This document shows, piece after piece, positions 8,198 to 17,396 of a stretch of 64,000 bases of DNA. Below the pieces are notes generated by a model. That model saw only the letters and a program-made list of their open reading frames with translations. It searched no databases and was not told the DNA's origin. The position numbers and the translations under genes were made by a program. The stretch's first letter is position 1; every line of letters begins with the position of its first letter. Where the stretch lies: NCBI GenBank assembly GCA_963791495.1, contig CAWBST010000021.1, positions 248,001 through 312,000 on the forward strand, in the 5' to 3' direction. The DNA comes from JAMXLO01 sp963791495 (lineage in GTDB: Bacteria; Pseudomonadota; Alphaproteobacteria; Acetobacterales; Acetobacteraceae).

Positions 8198-9121
8198 GTG
8201 CGCATCGCAGTTGTCGGAACCGGCGGCATCGGTGCCCCGCTGGGGGCGTCGCTTGCGATCGCTGGCCAGGATGTCGTCTTCCTTGCGCGTGGCGCGCACC
8301 TCGCAGCCATGCGCGACAATGGCCTGCGCGTTGAAGGGGATCGAGGCGAGACACTCGTGCGCCCGGTCCAGGCCACCGACGACCCCGCCGCGATTGGCCC
8401 GGTCGACCTTGTGCTGTTCTGTGTAAAGCTTTGGGACGTCGAGACCGCGGGTGAACAGATCCGTCCCATGATCGGCGCTGAGACAGTCGTTATCCCCCTG
8501 CAGAACGGTGTCGACGCCAGCGAGCGCCTTCAACCGATACTTGGGTCCGAGCATGTGGTGGGCGGCGTCGCCCTGGTCACGGGATCGATTGTTGCTCCGG
8601 GTGTGATCCGCCAGTTCGGCAAACACCATAGGATGACCTTCGGCGAACTCGATGGACGGGTAACGCCGCGCATGGAGAAGGTCCGCGACGTCTGCCAAGG
8701 GGCCGGAATCGATGGTGTCCTATCGGACAAAATCCAGCGCGCGCGCTGGGAGAAGTTCATTGTGCTGGTCGCGGCGAGTGGCCTGTGTGCGCTCACCCGC
8801 CGGCCGATCGGCGATCTGCGGGACGATCCGGAAATTGCGCCCCTCATTGAGGATGCGATGCAGGAGGTGGTCGATGTCGGACGTGCCTGCGGTATCCACC
8901 TTCCACCGGACGTGCTCGATCCAGCGCGTGCGTTCATCCGCGACGTTCCACCCAACCTGACCCCATCGATGGCCGTTGACCTGCGTGCGGGAAACCGGCT
9001 CGAACTGCAATGGCTGGCCGGCAGGGTCGTGCAACTCGGCGCAGCGCATGGCGTGCCGACACCAGTCAACCGCGTCGTCTATGCGGCGCTCAAGCCATAT
9101 GCGAATGGTGCACTGACCTGA
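8198..9121 (+). CDS. 2-dehydropantoate 2-reductase (ketopantoate reductase family)
   Basis: A 307-residue protein with the Rossmann motif VVGTGGIGAPLG at residues 5-16, followed by the ApbA/PanE N-terminal domain and a helical C-terminal domain containing DKIQRARWEKFIVLV, where the catalytic Lys of the family lies. Family members reduce ketopantoate to pantoate with NADPH, but many paralogues outside pantothenate operons act on other 2-oxo acids. Here it precedes a crotonase and an MmgE/PrpD gene, so a catabolic role is as likely as vitamin synthesis. GTG start at 8198. Confidence 0.82.
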   Translation: MRIAVVGTGGIGAPLGASLAIAGQDVVFLARGAHLAAMRDNGLRVEGDRGETLVRPVQATDDPAAIGPVDLVLFCVKLWDVETAGEQIRPMIGAETVVIPLQNGVDASERLQPILGSEHVVGGVALVTGSIVAPGVIRQFGKHHRMTFGELDGRVTPRMEKVRDVCQGAGIDGVLSDKIQRARWEKFIVLVAASGLCALTRRPIGDLRDDPEIAPLIEDAMQEVVDVGRACGIHLPPDVLDPARAFIRDVPPNLTPSMAVDLRAGNRLELQWLAGRVVQLGAAHGVPTPVNRVVYAALKPYANGALT

Positions 9122-9162
9122 CAGCTGAGGGTGCGCCGCCAGATCACCACCGGATATATGCC

Positions 9163-9957
9163 ATGGCCGAATCCTATCAGACGCTGCAGATAACAAAGCC
9201 CCAGCCGGACACGCTGCTGGTCACGCTGAACCGCCCAGAGGTCGCCAACGCGATGAATACGCAGATGGGGCTTGATCTGCTCGATCTGTTCCACGCCATC
9301 AGCGGCGCACCGAACGAGCAGCGCTGCATCGTTCTCACCGGCGCCGGTCCGCGCGCGTTCTGCGCCGGCGGCGACCTGAAGGAGCGCAACGGCATGACGG
9401 ATCAGCAGTGGCAGGACCAGCACCTGATCTTCGAACGCGCGATCCGTTCCATCATGAATTGCCCGGTGCCGATCATCGCAGCGGTGAACGGGGCCGCCTA
9501 TGCCGGCGGCATGGAGATTTCGCTCTGCGCTGACTTCATCTACGCCGCCGAGAACGCGCGGTTTGCGTTGACTGAGGTGACTCTCGGCATCATGCCTGGC
9601 GCGGGTGGCACGCAGACTCTACCTCGCGCCGTGGGCGCGCGCCGTGCGAAGGAGATACTGCTCACCGGGAAACCCTTCACAGCGCAGCAGGCATTCGAAT
9701 GGGGCATGGTGAACCGCATCTGCACGGCCGACACGCTGCTGACCGAGGCTTTGGAGACCGCGGCGACCATCGCGGGCAATGCACCGATCTCCACACGACA
9801 GATCAAGCAGTCGGTGAACTATGGCCTGAACATGGATCTCGCCAGCGGCATGATGTTCGAGATCGAGGCGTATAACCGCATGGTGCCGACCGAGGACCGC
9901 CGCGAAGGCATCCGCGCGTTCAACGAAAAGCGCAAGCCTGTCTTCCAGGGCCGTTGA
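9163..9957 (+). CDS. Enoyl-CoA hydratase/isomerase family protein (crotonase)
   Basis: A 264-residue crotonase. It shows the two oxyanion-hole segments (AFCAGGDLKE and GAAYAGGMEIS) and the region EVTLGIMPGAGGTQTLPRAV, with Glu in place at the first catalytic position and another Glu in RRAKEILLTG. This supports hydratase-type chemistry on a CoA thioester. The ATG at 9163 starts MAESYQTLQITKP. It is 12 bp upstream of the MmgE/PrpD gene, so the two are probably co-transcribed. The acyl substrate is unknown. Confidence 0.88.
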   Translation: MAESYQTLQITKPQPDTLLVTLNRPEVANAMNTQMGLDLLDLFHAISGAPNEQRCIVLTGAGPRAFCAGGDLKERNGMTDQQWQDQHLIFERAIRSIMNCPVPIIAAVNGAAYAGGMEISLCADFIYAAENARFALTEVTLGIMPGAGGTQTLPRAVGARRAKEILLTGKPFTAQQAFEWGMVNRICTADTLLTEALETAATIAGNAPISTRQIKQSVNYGLNMDLASGMMFEIEAYNRMVPTEDRREGIRAFNEKRKPVFQGR

Positions 9958-9969
9958 GGAGCAAACGAC

Positions 9970-11338
9970 ATGAACGTCATCACCGACATCGCCGCGCAGA
10001 ACCTCACCCGCGCACTGGCGGAGCAGGCGCGCACGCTGAGCTACGCCGACCTTCCAGACGATGTGCGCACGCTGGCACGGCAATGTTTGCTGGATTACGT
10101 CGCCTGCACGCTGGCGGGGTCGAAGGAGGAGCTTACCGAAATCCTGCTGGCAGAGGCGCAGGACCAAAGCGGCGCGCCGACTGCCACGGTGATAGGACAT
10201 GCAGCGCGTCTGCCTGTGCTGTCGGCGGCGCTGGTCAATGGCGCTGCGTCCCATGCGCTCGATTTCGATGACGTGAACATGGCGATGACCGGACATCCAT
10301 CGGTGGTTCTGCTGTCCGCACTGCTCGCTCTGGCCGAGGAACGCGGCAGTTCCGGTCGCGATGTGCTGACTGCATTCGTCGCCGGCTACGAGCTGCAATG
10401 CCGCCTGGGCCTGCTGCTCGCCCCAGGTCACTACAACGTGCTGGGCTTCCATGCCACCGGAACACTCGGCAGTTTCGGGGCAGCAGCGGCCTGCGCGCAT
10501 CTGCTGGGACTGGATGCGGAGAAGTTTGCCACTGCCCTCGGCATTGCCGGTACGCAGGCGGCCGGACTGAAGTCGATGTTCGGCACGATGTGCAAGCCGC
10601 TGCATGCGGGCAAGGCGGCGTATCATGGGTTGCTCGCCGCGCGACTGGCACGACGCGGCTTCACAAGCCGTGGCGATGTTCTGGAGTGCGCGCAAGGCTT
10701 CGCCCGCACGCACAGCCCCGACTTCAACCCGGCCGAGGCGCTGGCCGAGCCGCCGGGTGGCTTCCACATCCGGAACAACCTCTTCAAGTATCACGCCGCC
10801 TGCTACATGACGCACGCACCGATCGAGGCGGCACGCAAGCTGCGCGAACAGCATGGCCTGCTACCAAAGCAGATCGCGCGCATCCGCCTCAGCCTCGATG
10901 AATCCTGTGACCGTGTCTGCAACATTCCCGCGCCACGCACCGGACTGGAGGCGAAGTTCAGCCTACGCCTCACCACTGCGATGGCCCTCGCCGGTGTCGA
11001 TACAGGCGGGCTCGGCAGCTACTCCGAAGAGACTGCGGCCGATCCCACGCTGATCGCATTGCGCGACAAGGTGGAGTTCGATTTCCAGCACGGCCGGCTG
11101 AACACGCTGGCCGATCTGGAACTGGTGCTGACCGACGGGCGGCGTGTGGCTGCGTCGCACGATGCCGGTGTCCCTGCCAGCGACATCGAATGAGCAGGGC
11201 GGTCGCCTCGCGGAGAAGTTCACTTCGCTCGCCGAACCGATCCTAGGTCGGGAGAAGACACGCGATCTGCTGGGCGAAATCGGCCGGATCGACGCGCTGT
11301 CGGACCTGCGCGGCCTCATGCGTCTCTGCGCGGCATGA
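9970..11338 (+). pseudogene. MmgE/PrpD family protein with a +1 frameshift near the C-terminus
   Basis: The first frame gives 407 residues (MNVITDIAAQNLTRALAEQA; ALDFDDVNMAMTGHPSVVLL; DAGVPASDIE) and stops at 11191-11193. One base later the family C-terminus continues as EQGGRLAEKFTSLAEPILGR to a stop at 11338. Together they make about 455 residues, the normal length for the 2-methylcitrate dehydratase-like MmgE/PrpD family. The break is at about 11190. Losing only the last 48 residues might leave a partly functional protein. It probably worked with the upstream crotonase in acid catabolism. Confidence 0.82.
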
Positions 11339-11344
11339 CGAGTG

Positions 11345-12248
11345 TCACGCGAACGCCGCAAAGATCTCCTCAAGCGCCTTGAGCTGACCGCCCGAGGCGG
11401 ATGACGGCACGACCACCGGCGTGCTCACGCCGGCCGCCTGCCACGCTTCCACGCCCTCGCGCACCTTCGCTGCCGGACCGAACAGCGAGACGTCAGCCAG
11501 CCATCTATCTGTCAGATAGTTTGGCACGTCGTCACGCCGGTCCTCGGCGATGGCACGTTCGATCGCCGTCATCTCTTCGACGTAGCCTGCCTCCTTCCAG
11601 TAGTTGCGGTAGTTCGGCAGAAACGCGTAGTGGATGAGGTTCTTGCGGCACACCGCCTTCGCCGCCTCCGCATCGTCGCTGATGCACGTCGGCAGCATGT
11701 TGCCAATGAAGAAATCCGCGTCGTTGCGCTTGCCCGCCGGCAGCACCGCCAGCGACGTCGCCATGTGCGAGCGCGCCGCATTGGCGAACACCACGCCCTG
11801 CGAGATCTCTCCCGCCAGCGCGACCATCTTCTGGCGCAGCGCGGCGATGATGATCGGCGGGAACTCCCCTACCCCTTCCACCGCACGCAGCTTCTCCGAC
11901 GAACGCACGCGTGTCGCCGAGCGGCTTGCCGACGGTAACGCCCATGCGCTGGTGACCTGGCGCATGGGCCACGCCGATGCCGAGGCGGAAGCGCCCGCCG
12001 GAGACCTCGTGCATGAAGGCGGCACTCTGCGCGAAGTCCAGCACGGTGCGCGCATAGATCGGTGCGATGGCGGTGCCGAATGGGATGCGCTCGGTGTTCC
12101 ACGCCATCGCCTCGCACTGCGACATGTTGCCGTACATGCTGGGCGTGTAGATGCCGGAAAAGCCGCGCCGCTCGATGTCGCGCGCGATGTCGATCGTCAT
12201 CCGGCGACGGCCGGGAACGGCAACAAGTGATATGGCAGGAAGGGTCAT
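11345..12248 (-). pseudogene. LLM class flavin/F420-dependent oxidoreductase, third homologue, with a +1 frameshift
   Basis: From ATG 12246-12248 the protein reads MTLPAISLVAVPGRRRMTID, SGGRFRLGIGVAHAPGHQR and GDTRAFV. It then continues in another frame as EKLRAVEGVGEFPPIIIAAL to the stop at 11345. An extra base at about 11896 (GTCGGAG on the coding strand) separates them; corrected length is 300 residues. This is a different LLM subgroup from the tandem pair at 4.5-6.3 kb. It converges with the MmgE/PrpD gene, 6 bp apart. The substrate is unknown. Confidence 0.8.
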
Positions 12249-12334
12249 GGTGGTTTCCGAGATTGGCTTGCGGACTGTGTTCGATATTGTAGAGGTGGTA
12301 GCCTCATTGCCAAGGCACAACACGGGAGGACGGC

Positions 12335-13621
12335 ATGACGGTCTGGATCAGGCTGGTGGCTGGCATCGCGGCCCTGGCATGGGCAGGCGTAGCGTCGGCG
12401 GAGCAGGTGACCCTGCGCATGTGGATGCATGAGCATCCGCCTCGCGTTCCCATCGACAAGAAGATCGTCGCTGAGTTCGAGAAGGCCAATCCCGACATAA
12501 AGGTGGATCACCAGATCATTCCTGTCGCCGAGTATCCGACCAAGCTGCTGACAGCCTTTGCCGCTGGATCCGGGCCGGATATCTTCAATCAGAATTCCAT
12601 GCTGGTGGCGCAGTATTTCAACGCGCGCATTCTCGCTCCGATCGACTACGCCGCAATGGGGCTGGCGAATGAGGCGGCACTTACCTCGCAGTTCGCCAGC
12701 GGGTTCGATGGCATCCGCTTTCAGGGCAAGCTGTACGGCATACCGACAGAAGTGAGCAACTGGGCCTGTTTCACCAACAACACCATCTGGCGCGAGGCCG
12801 GCCTCGATCCTGAGAAAGACTGGCCGAAGACATGGGAGGCGCTTCCCGCCGTCGCGGAGAAGCTGACGCAACGCGATTCGAACGGTGTGCCACGGCGGCG
12901 CGGTTTCGATTTCAACTGGCCGAACCGCGCCACGTTCTGGTTCATGCCGAACACACTGCTGCACCAGCTTGGTGCGACGATGATCGATGAGGAGAACTAC
13001 AAGGCGACCATCGATACGCCGCCTGCACGCAAGGTGTTCCACTATTTCCAGGACTGGGCGAACAAGTATCGCCTCGGTGGACCGCAATACACCGACGCGC
13101 GCACGGACTTCCTCGGCGGCAGGCTCGCGACCGACTGCAGCTTCGGCATCTGGGGAATTCCACAGATGGAAGCAGCCAAGATCGATTGGTCGGTGCATCC
13201 GGCGCCGCGCTTCGAGGGAGCCGTGTCCGACAACGGCATGGATATCTATGCGTTCTACATGATGGTGAATGCGCGTTCCTCGCCGGCAGCGCAGAAGGCC
13301 GCGTGGAAGCTCGTGCGGTTCTACACCGACCACGCGGAAGAGCTGTTCGCGGGCGCCGGGCTGTTCGTGCCGCGCAAGGAGGTGACGGAGAGCGAGGCCT
13401 ACAAGTCAAACCCGGCGGCACCGTTCTTCCTGGCGGAGCTCAAGAAGGCACAATTCTCGCCGCGCGTGGTGGGCTACGATCAGGTGCTCGATGCGATGCT
13501 GCGCGGCCGTGACAAGATGCTGCAGGGCGAATCGGTCGAATCGGTGCTGCCGGTGATGAACGACGAGGTGAATGCCGTGCTGAACCGCGAGCGCGCGCGC
13601 GCCGCAGCAATGGCCAAATAG
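12335..13621 (+). CDS. Sugar ABC transporter substrate-binding protein (periplasmic)
   Basis: 428 residues with a Sec signal peptide at 1-22 (cut after VASA), then EQVTLRMWMHEHPPRVPIDK and FEKANPDIKVDHQIIPVAEY, the usual opening of family 1 extracellular solute-binding proteins. AAGSGPDIFNQNSM marks the ligand-binding hinge region. It should capture a sugar or polyol in the periplasm and deliver it to the two permeases that follow directly. No ATPase gene is present nearby. The specific ligand cannot be assigned. Confidence 0.88.
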   Translation: MTVWIRLVAGIAALAWAGVASAEQVTLRMWMHEHPPRVPIDKKIVAEFEKANPDIKVDHQIIPVAEYPTKLLTAFAAGSGPDIFNQNSMLVAQYFNARILAPIDYAAMGLANEAALTSQFASGFDGIRFQGKLYGIPTEVSNWACFTNNTIWREAGLDPEKDWPKTWEALPAVAEKLTQRDSNGVPRRRGFDFNWPNRATFWFMPNTLLHQLGATMIDEENYKATIDTPPARKVFHYFQDWANKYRLGGPQYTDARTDFLGGRLATDCSFGIWGIPQMEAAKIDWSVHPAPRFEGAVSDNGMDIYAFYMMVNARSSPAAQKAAWKLVRFYTDHAEELFAGAGLFVPRKEVTESEAYKSNPAAPFFLAELKKAQFSPRVVGYDQVLDAMLRGRDKMLQGESVESVLPVMNDEVNAVLNRERARAAAMAK

Positions 13622-13626
13622 CGAGG

Positions 13627-14490
13627 TTGCGCGTCCACTTCAAATGGTGGGGGCTGGTGTTCGTCCTGCCGGCGGTGGGGTTCTTCGCGGCCTTCAACGT
13701 CTTCCCGATGTTGTTCGGACTCTACCTGAGCTTCACGGACTACGACCTGCTCAATCCACCGCTCTGGGTGGGGTTCGACAACTTCGCCAACCTGCTCTCT
13801 GACCGGCTGTTCCTGACGGCCTTGCGCAACACACTGATGTTCGTATTGGGAACGACGTTGCCGGTATGGGCGCTTTCGCTGCTGGCCGCGCTGCTGTTCG
13901 ACCAGGCATTCCGCGGGCGCGACATGATCAAGGCGGCGTTCTTCCTACCGGTGCTGCCGCCGGTGGTGGTCGTGGCAGTGATCTGGCGTGTGCTGCTGCA
14001 TCCGAATGGCGTGATGACCTGGCTGATCGGCGGCCGATGGGGATTGACCGAGATCCGCTGGCTGGCCGATGCGGTGCTGGCGCCGCTGTCGATGATCGCG
14101 GTACACGACTGGGCCGCCATCCCGTTCTTCATGGTGATCTGGCTGGCCGGACTCGCGGGCGTGCCAGCCGACCTGCGCGAGGCGGCAGCGCTCGACGGCG
14201 CCGGACCGGTGCGGACCTTCTGGCATATCGAGCTGCCGCACCTGCGCGCGACCGCCGTGCTGGTCGCAGCGCTCTCCTCGATCAATGCATTCCAGGCATT
14301 CGCACTGCAATATGTGCTGCCGACCGATCCTGGAGGGCCGTCGAACTCGACACTCGTGCTCGGTCTGCTCGTGCTGAAATATGGGTTCCAGTATTTCCGC
14401 ATGGGCGACGCGGCCGCGGTCTCGATGGTGATGTTCGCGATGATCCTGCTCGTGACCATCGTCCAGTTGCGGTTCAACCGCCGTGCGTGA
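13627..14490 (+). CDS. Sugar ABC transporter permease (MalF/UgpA type)
   Basis: 287 residues with six membrane segments beginning WGLVFVLPAVGFFAAFNVFP. The cytoplasmic EAA loop is clear at EAAALDGAGPVRTFWHIELP, the contact site for the ATPase. TTG at 13627, 6 bp after the binding-protein stop, is the only start that keeps the first membrane helix. It overlaps the next permease by 8 bp, so the three genes form one operon. Confidence 0.87.
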   Translation: MRVHFKWWGLVFVLPAVGFFAAFNVFPMLFGLYLSFTDYDLLNPPLWVGFDNFANLLSDRLFLTALRNTLMFVLGTTLPVWALSLLAALLFDQAFRGRDMIKAAFFLPVLPPVVVVAVIWRVLLHPNGVMTWLIGGRWGLTEIRWLADAVLAPLSMIAVHDWAAIPFFMVIWLAGLAGVPADLREAAALDGAGPVRTFWHIELPHLRATAVLVAALSSINAFQAFALQYVLPTDPGGPSNSTLVLGLLVLKYGFQYFRMGDAAAVSMVMFAMILLVTIVQLRFNRRA

Positions 14491-15304
14491 GCGCCCTGCC
14501 CGCTTCCTGATCGCCATCGCAGTCGCAGCCATCTTCGCGTTCCCGATCTGGTTCATGGTGTCCTCCGCGTTCAAGGCGGAGGCCGAGGTCCAGGCGATCC
14601 CTCTGCATTTCTTCCCGCATGACTTCCAGGGGTTCGCGCAGTTCCGCCAGGCAGCGGAGATCGCCCCGCTATGGCGCTACTTCCTCAACTCCTGGATCTA
14701 CGCGACGTCGCATGTCGGCATCACGGTGTTCTTCGGCGCGCTCGCGGGGTTCGGCTTCGCGAAATACCGGTTCCCCGGTCGGACGCTGCTGTTCCTCGCC
14801 GTGCTGTCCACCATCATGGTGCCGTTCCAGGTGCTGGTCGTGCCGCTGTTCGTCGAGGTGAAGTGGTTCGGCTGGGAGAACAGCTATGCCGGCCTTATCA
14901 TCCCCGGCATGATGAACGCATTCGGCGTGTTCATGATGCGCCAATACGCGTCTGACCTGCCGGACGAACTGATCGAGGCGGCTCGGGTCGACGGCGCCGG
15001 CGAATTCCACATCTTCCTCCGCATCGCGCTGCCGCTGCTGCTGCCGGCGCTGGCGAGCCTCGCGATCATCGTGTTCATCTGGTCGTGGGGGAATTTCCTG
15101 TGGCCGCTGGTGATCGTGCAGGACAAGGACCTGAACGTTCTGTCGGTCGGCATGACCAGCTACAGCCAGCCCTATCAGCGCGAGCCGATGTGGGGCGCCG
15201 CGATGGCGGCTTCAACCGTCGCGACGCTGCCGATCGCGGCGCTTTTCGTGTTCTTCCAGCGGTATTTCGTGAAGGGACTGACCGCGGCAGCGGTGAAGGG
15301 GTAA
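14483..15304 (+). CDS. Carbohydrate ABC transporter permease (MalG/UgpE type)
   Basis: 273 residues with six predicted membrane spans, the N-terminal RFLIAIAVAAIFAFPIWFMV and the EAA loop EAARVDGAGEFHIFLRIALP. It completes the CUT1-type permease pair. GTG at 14483 overlaps the end of the first permease. No msmK/ugpC-like ATPase follows; a shared ATPase encoded elsewhere is normal for CUT1 systems but is not shown here. Confidence 0.87.
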   Translation: MRERPARFLIAIAVAAIFAFPIWFMVSSAFKAEAEVQAIPLHFFPHDFQGFAQFRQAAEIAPLWRYFLNSWIYATSHVGITVFFGALAGFGFAKYRFPGRTLLFLAVLSTIMVPFQVLVVPLFVEVKWFGWENSYAGLIIPGMMNAFGVFMMRQYASDLPDELIEAARVDGAGEFHIFLRIALPLLLPALASLAIIVFIWSWGNFLWPLVIVQDKDLNVLSVGMTSYSQPYQREPMWGAAMAASTVATLPIAALFVFFQRYFVKGLTAAAVKG

Positions 15305-15364
15305 GGAGACGCCCGCGGCGGCGGCCTCGCGCAATCTCCCGCTGGCTGCTAAGCCGCTGTCACG

Positions 15365-16258
15365 ATGCGAATTCTGTTCGTCACTTCCAACCGCCTCGGC
15401 GACGCGGTGCTGTCCACCGGCCTGTTGGACCACCTTATCCGCACTTATCCCGACGCGAGCATCACCGTCGCCTGCGGCCCTCTGGCTGCGGGCGCATTTG
15501 CACGCATGCCAAATCGCGAGCGCACCATTGTGGTCGAAAAGCGCCCCTACCGTCTGCACTGGCTGCCGCTTTGGGCCAGCACCGTCGGAACGCTGTGGGA
15601 CCTCGTGGTGGACATCCGCGGCTCGACGATTGCCTGGCTGGTTCCGACTCGCCGGCGCGCAATCATGCGGCGGCGCTCGGGTCGCAAGATCGCGCAGCTT
15701 GCGGCGATACTCGACCTCGATCCACCGCCGCTTCCAGTGGCCTGGACCGCACCCGAGGACCGCGCCCGAGCGAAAACCGCGCTTCCGGCAGGGCGGCCGG
15801 TCATCGGGCTCGGGCCGACCGCGAGCCGGCCCGAGAAAGTCTGGCCCGCGGAGCGCTTTGCCGCGCTGTTTCGTGCGCTTGCGAGCGGTCCTTTGCCAGG
15901 CGCGGTGCCCGCCGTGTTCGCCGGTCCAGGTGAGGCGGAACGCGCGAACGCGGACCCGCTGCTGGCCGCGCTGCCCGGCGCGATCGATCTGGTCGGGCGG
16001 CTCACCCTGCCGGAAGTCGCCGCCTGCCTCGCCAACTGCTCGATATTCATAGGCAACGACTCCGGCCTGATGCATCTCGCCGCTGCGGCCGGTGCGCCGA
16101 CCCTCGGCCTGTTCGGACCAACTCCGTCGGAGGAATATGCACCGGCCGGCATCAATGCGGCCGCGGTCGTGTCAACCAGCAGGCTGATGCGGGATCTATC
16201 GGTTGAAGCTGCGCTCGCCGCGGCGGTTCAGCTGGTACCCCAGGTGGAGCCCGCTTAA
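15365..16258 (+). CDS. Glycosyltransferase family 9 protein (heptosyltransferase-like)
   Basis: 297 residues starting MRILFVTSNRLGDAVLSTGL, the N-terminal GT9 signature. In the C-terminal half GLGPTASRPEKVWPAERFA and FIGNDSGLMHLAAAAGAPTL form the nucleotide-sugar site. GT9 enzymes transfer heptose from ADP-heptose in lipopolysaccharide core synthesis. The single-gene setting does not prove that substrate here, though a gmhA homologue lies at 49.4 kb. Its stop abuts the rsfS stop on the opposite strand. Confidence 0.85.
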   Translation: MRILFVTSNRLGDAVLSTGLLDHLIRTYPDASITVACGPLAAGAFARMPNRERTIVVEKRPYRLHWLPLWASTVGTLWDLVVDIRGSTIAWLVPTRRRAIMRRRSGRKIAQLAAILDLDPPPLPVAWTAPEDRARAKTALPAGRPVIGLGPTASRPEKVWPAERFAALFRALASGPLPGAVPAVFAGPGEAERANADPLLAALPGAIDLVGRLTLPEVAACLANCSIFIGNDSGLMHLAAAAGAPTLGLFGPTPSEEYAPAGINAAAVVSTSRLMRDLSVEAALAAAVQLVPQVEPA

Positions 16259-16837
16259 TCAGCCGTGGCTCACCTCGTCCAACTCCGCACCCCACATCTT
16301 CTCCAGCGCGTACATCTCGCGCGCGTCTGGCTTGAACAGGTGCACCACGATGTCGCCGGCATCTATCAGCACCCAGTCCGCACCGCCGGCGCCTTCCACC
16401 TGCACGCGCGCCATCCCCGCCTTGTGCAGCTTCTCTGACAGGTGCTCCGCCATCGCAGCAATCTGACGGTCAGCGAGGCCGGTCGCGATCACCATGCGGT
16501 CGCAGAACGACGCCTTGCCCTCAAGATCGAGCGTCACGACGTTCTGCGCCTTGTCGTCCTCCAGGCTGTCGACAATCACCGACTGCAGCCGCTCGAGCGT
16601 CGAAGGCTCTGCCTCGGGTGTCCGTCGCGACGTTGCGGGACGCGGACCGGCGGCAATCGTCTTCTTGCGCGGCGTGCCGGGAGTCTTGTCGACGACCTGA
16701 AGCGTCGGTTTGGCGACCTTCTTGCGCGGGGCGGCACGGTGCCGCGCAGGCGAAAATGGCTTCGGCGGCTTGGCTATGGCTCTGCTCCTTCGCTGGCGCG
16801 GATCGCGGTGGCCGAGGCGGCATGCTGCGTCACGCAC
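16259..16837 (-). CDS. rsfS: Ribosome silencing factor RsfS
   Basis: The C-terminal 110 residues (LERLQSVIVDSLEDDKAQNV, DRMVIATGLADRQIAAMAEH, GADWVLIDAGDIVVHLFKPD) are a clear RsfS/Iojap/DUF143 domain, which binds ribosomal protein L14 and blocks subunit joining. Before it is a basic Pro/Lys-rich extension of about 60 residues. The only ATG is at 16837, which overlaps nadD by 64 bp. An ATA codon at 16775-16777 sits over the nadD TAG with GAAGGAG just upstream and may be the real start. Last gene of the rplU to rsfS cluster. Confidence 0.9.
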   Translation of the reverse strand: MRDAACRLGHRDPRQRRSRAIAKPPKPFSPARHRAAPRKKVAKPTLQVVDKTPGTPRKKTIAAGPRPATSRRTPEAEPSTLERLQSVIVDSLEDDKAQNVVTLDLEGKASFCDRMVIATGLADRQIAAMAEHLSEKLHKAGMARVQVEGAGGADWVLIDAGDIVVHLFKPDAREMYALEKMWGAELDEVSHG

Positions 16838-17346
16838 AGAAAAACCCAGGCCGGTGCTGCAAGTTCTGCCAGCACCGACGCATATCGCGCGGGGCGTCTT
16901 GCATGGGCGAGGCGGCGCGCCGCGTGGCTCGACAATGCGCGATGATTGTAGCTGGGCCGCGGCAATACGGCGAAGGGGACATGGCGGACGAACGCGAGCC
17001 AGCGGCGCCAGCGCGGCAACTGCTCCAGGATGTCCGCGCCCATCAGCCAGACGAACCGGGTCCGGGGAAACAGCCGCAGCAGGCGGCGCAGCGTATCGAT
17101 GGTGTAGCGCGTCCCGAACACCGCCTCGATCGCGCTGGCAATGACACGGCGCCCATCAGCGAGGCTGCGCGCGGATGCCACCCGCTGATCGAATGGCGCC
17201 ATGCCCCACTCGGCCTTCAGCGGATTGCCAGGCGACACCAGCAGCCAGACCTGATCGAGCCGCAGACACCGCCGTGCCATATCGATGATGTGGCGATGTC
17301 CTGCGTGCGCCGGATTGAACGAACCGCCGAGAAGGCCGATGCGCAT
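16774..17346 (-). CDS. nadD: Nicotinate-nucleotide adenylyltransferase
   Basis: 190 residues from ATG 17344-17346 (MRIGLLGGSFNPAHAGHRHI). The GGSFNPAHAGH segment is the nucleotidyltransferase signature with its HxGH motif, and the C-terminal SATAIRA corresponds to the ISxTxIR motif. The enzyme makes deamido-NAD from nicotinate mononucleotide and ATP in NAD biosynthesis. The frame is open upstream to 17715, but that part is the shadow of proA. Gene order proA-nadD-rsfS is conserved in alphaproteobacteria. Confidence 0.93.
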   Translation of the reverse strand: MRIGLLGGSFNPAHAGHRHIIDMARRCLRLDQVWLLVSPGNPLKAEWGMAPFDQRVASARSLADGRRVIASAIEAVFGTRYTIDTLRRLLRLFPRTRFVWLMGADILEQLPRWRRWLAFVRHVPFAVLPRPSYNHRALSSHAARRLAHARRPARYASVLAELAAPAWVFLCVTQHAASATAIRASEGAEP

Positions 17347-17396
17347 GCGCCTTCGGTCGCCGAAGCGAGGGATTGGCTCATGCCAGAGCGGCGCGT

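Noticed and set aside
10044..10854. Long minus-strand frame across the MmgE/PrpD gene
   Set aside because: Composition of a shadow frame and no motifs, although it stays open for about 400 codons.
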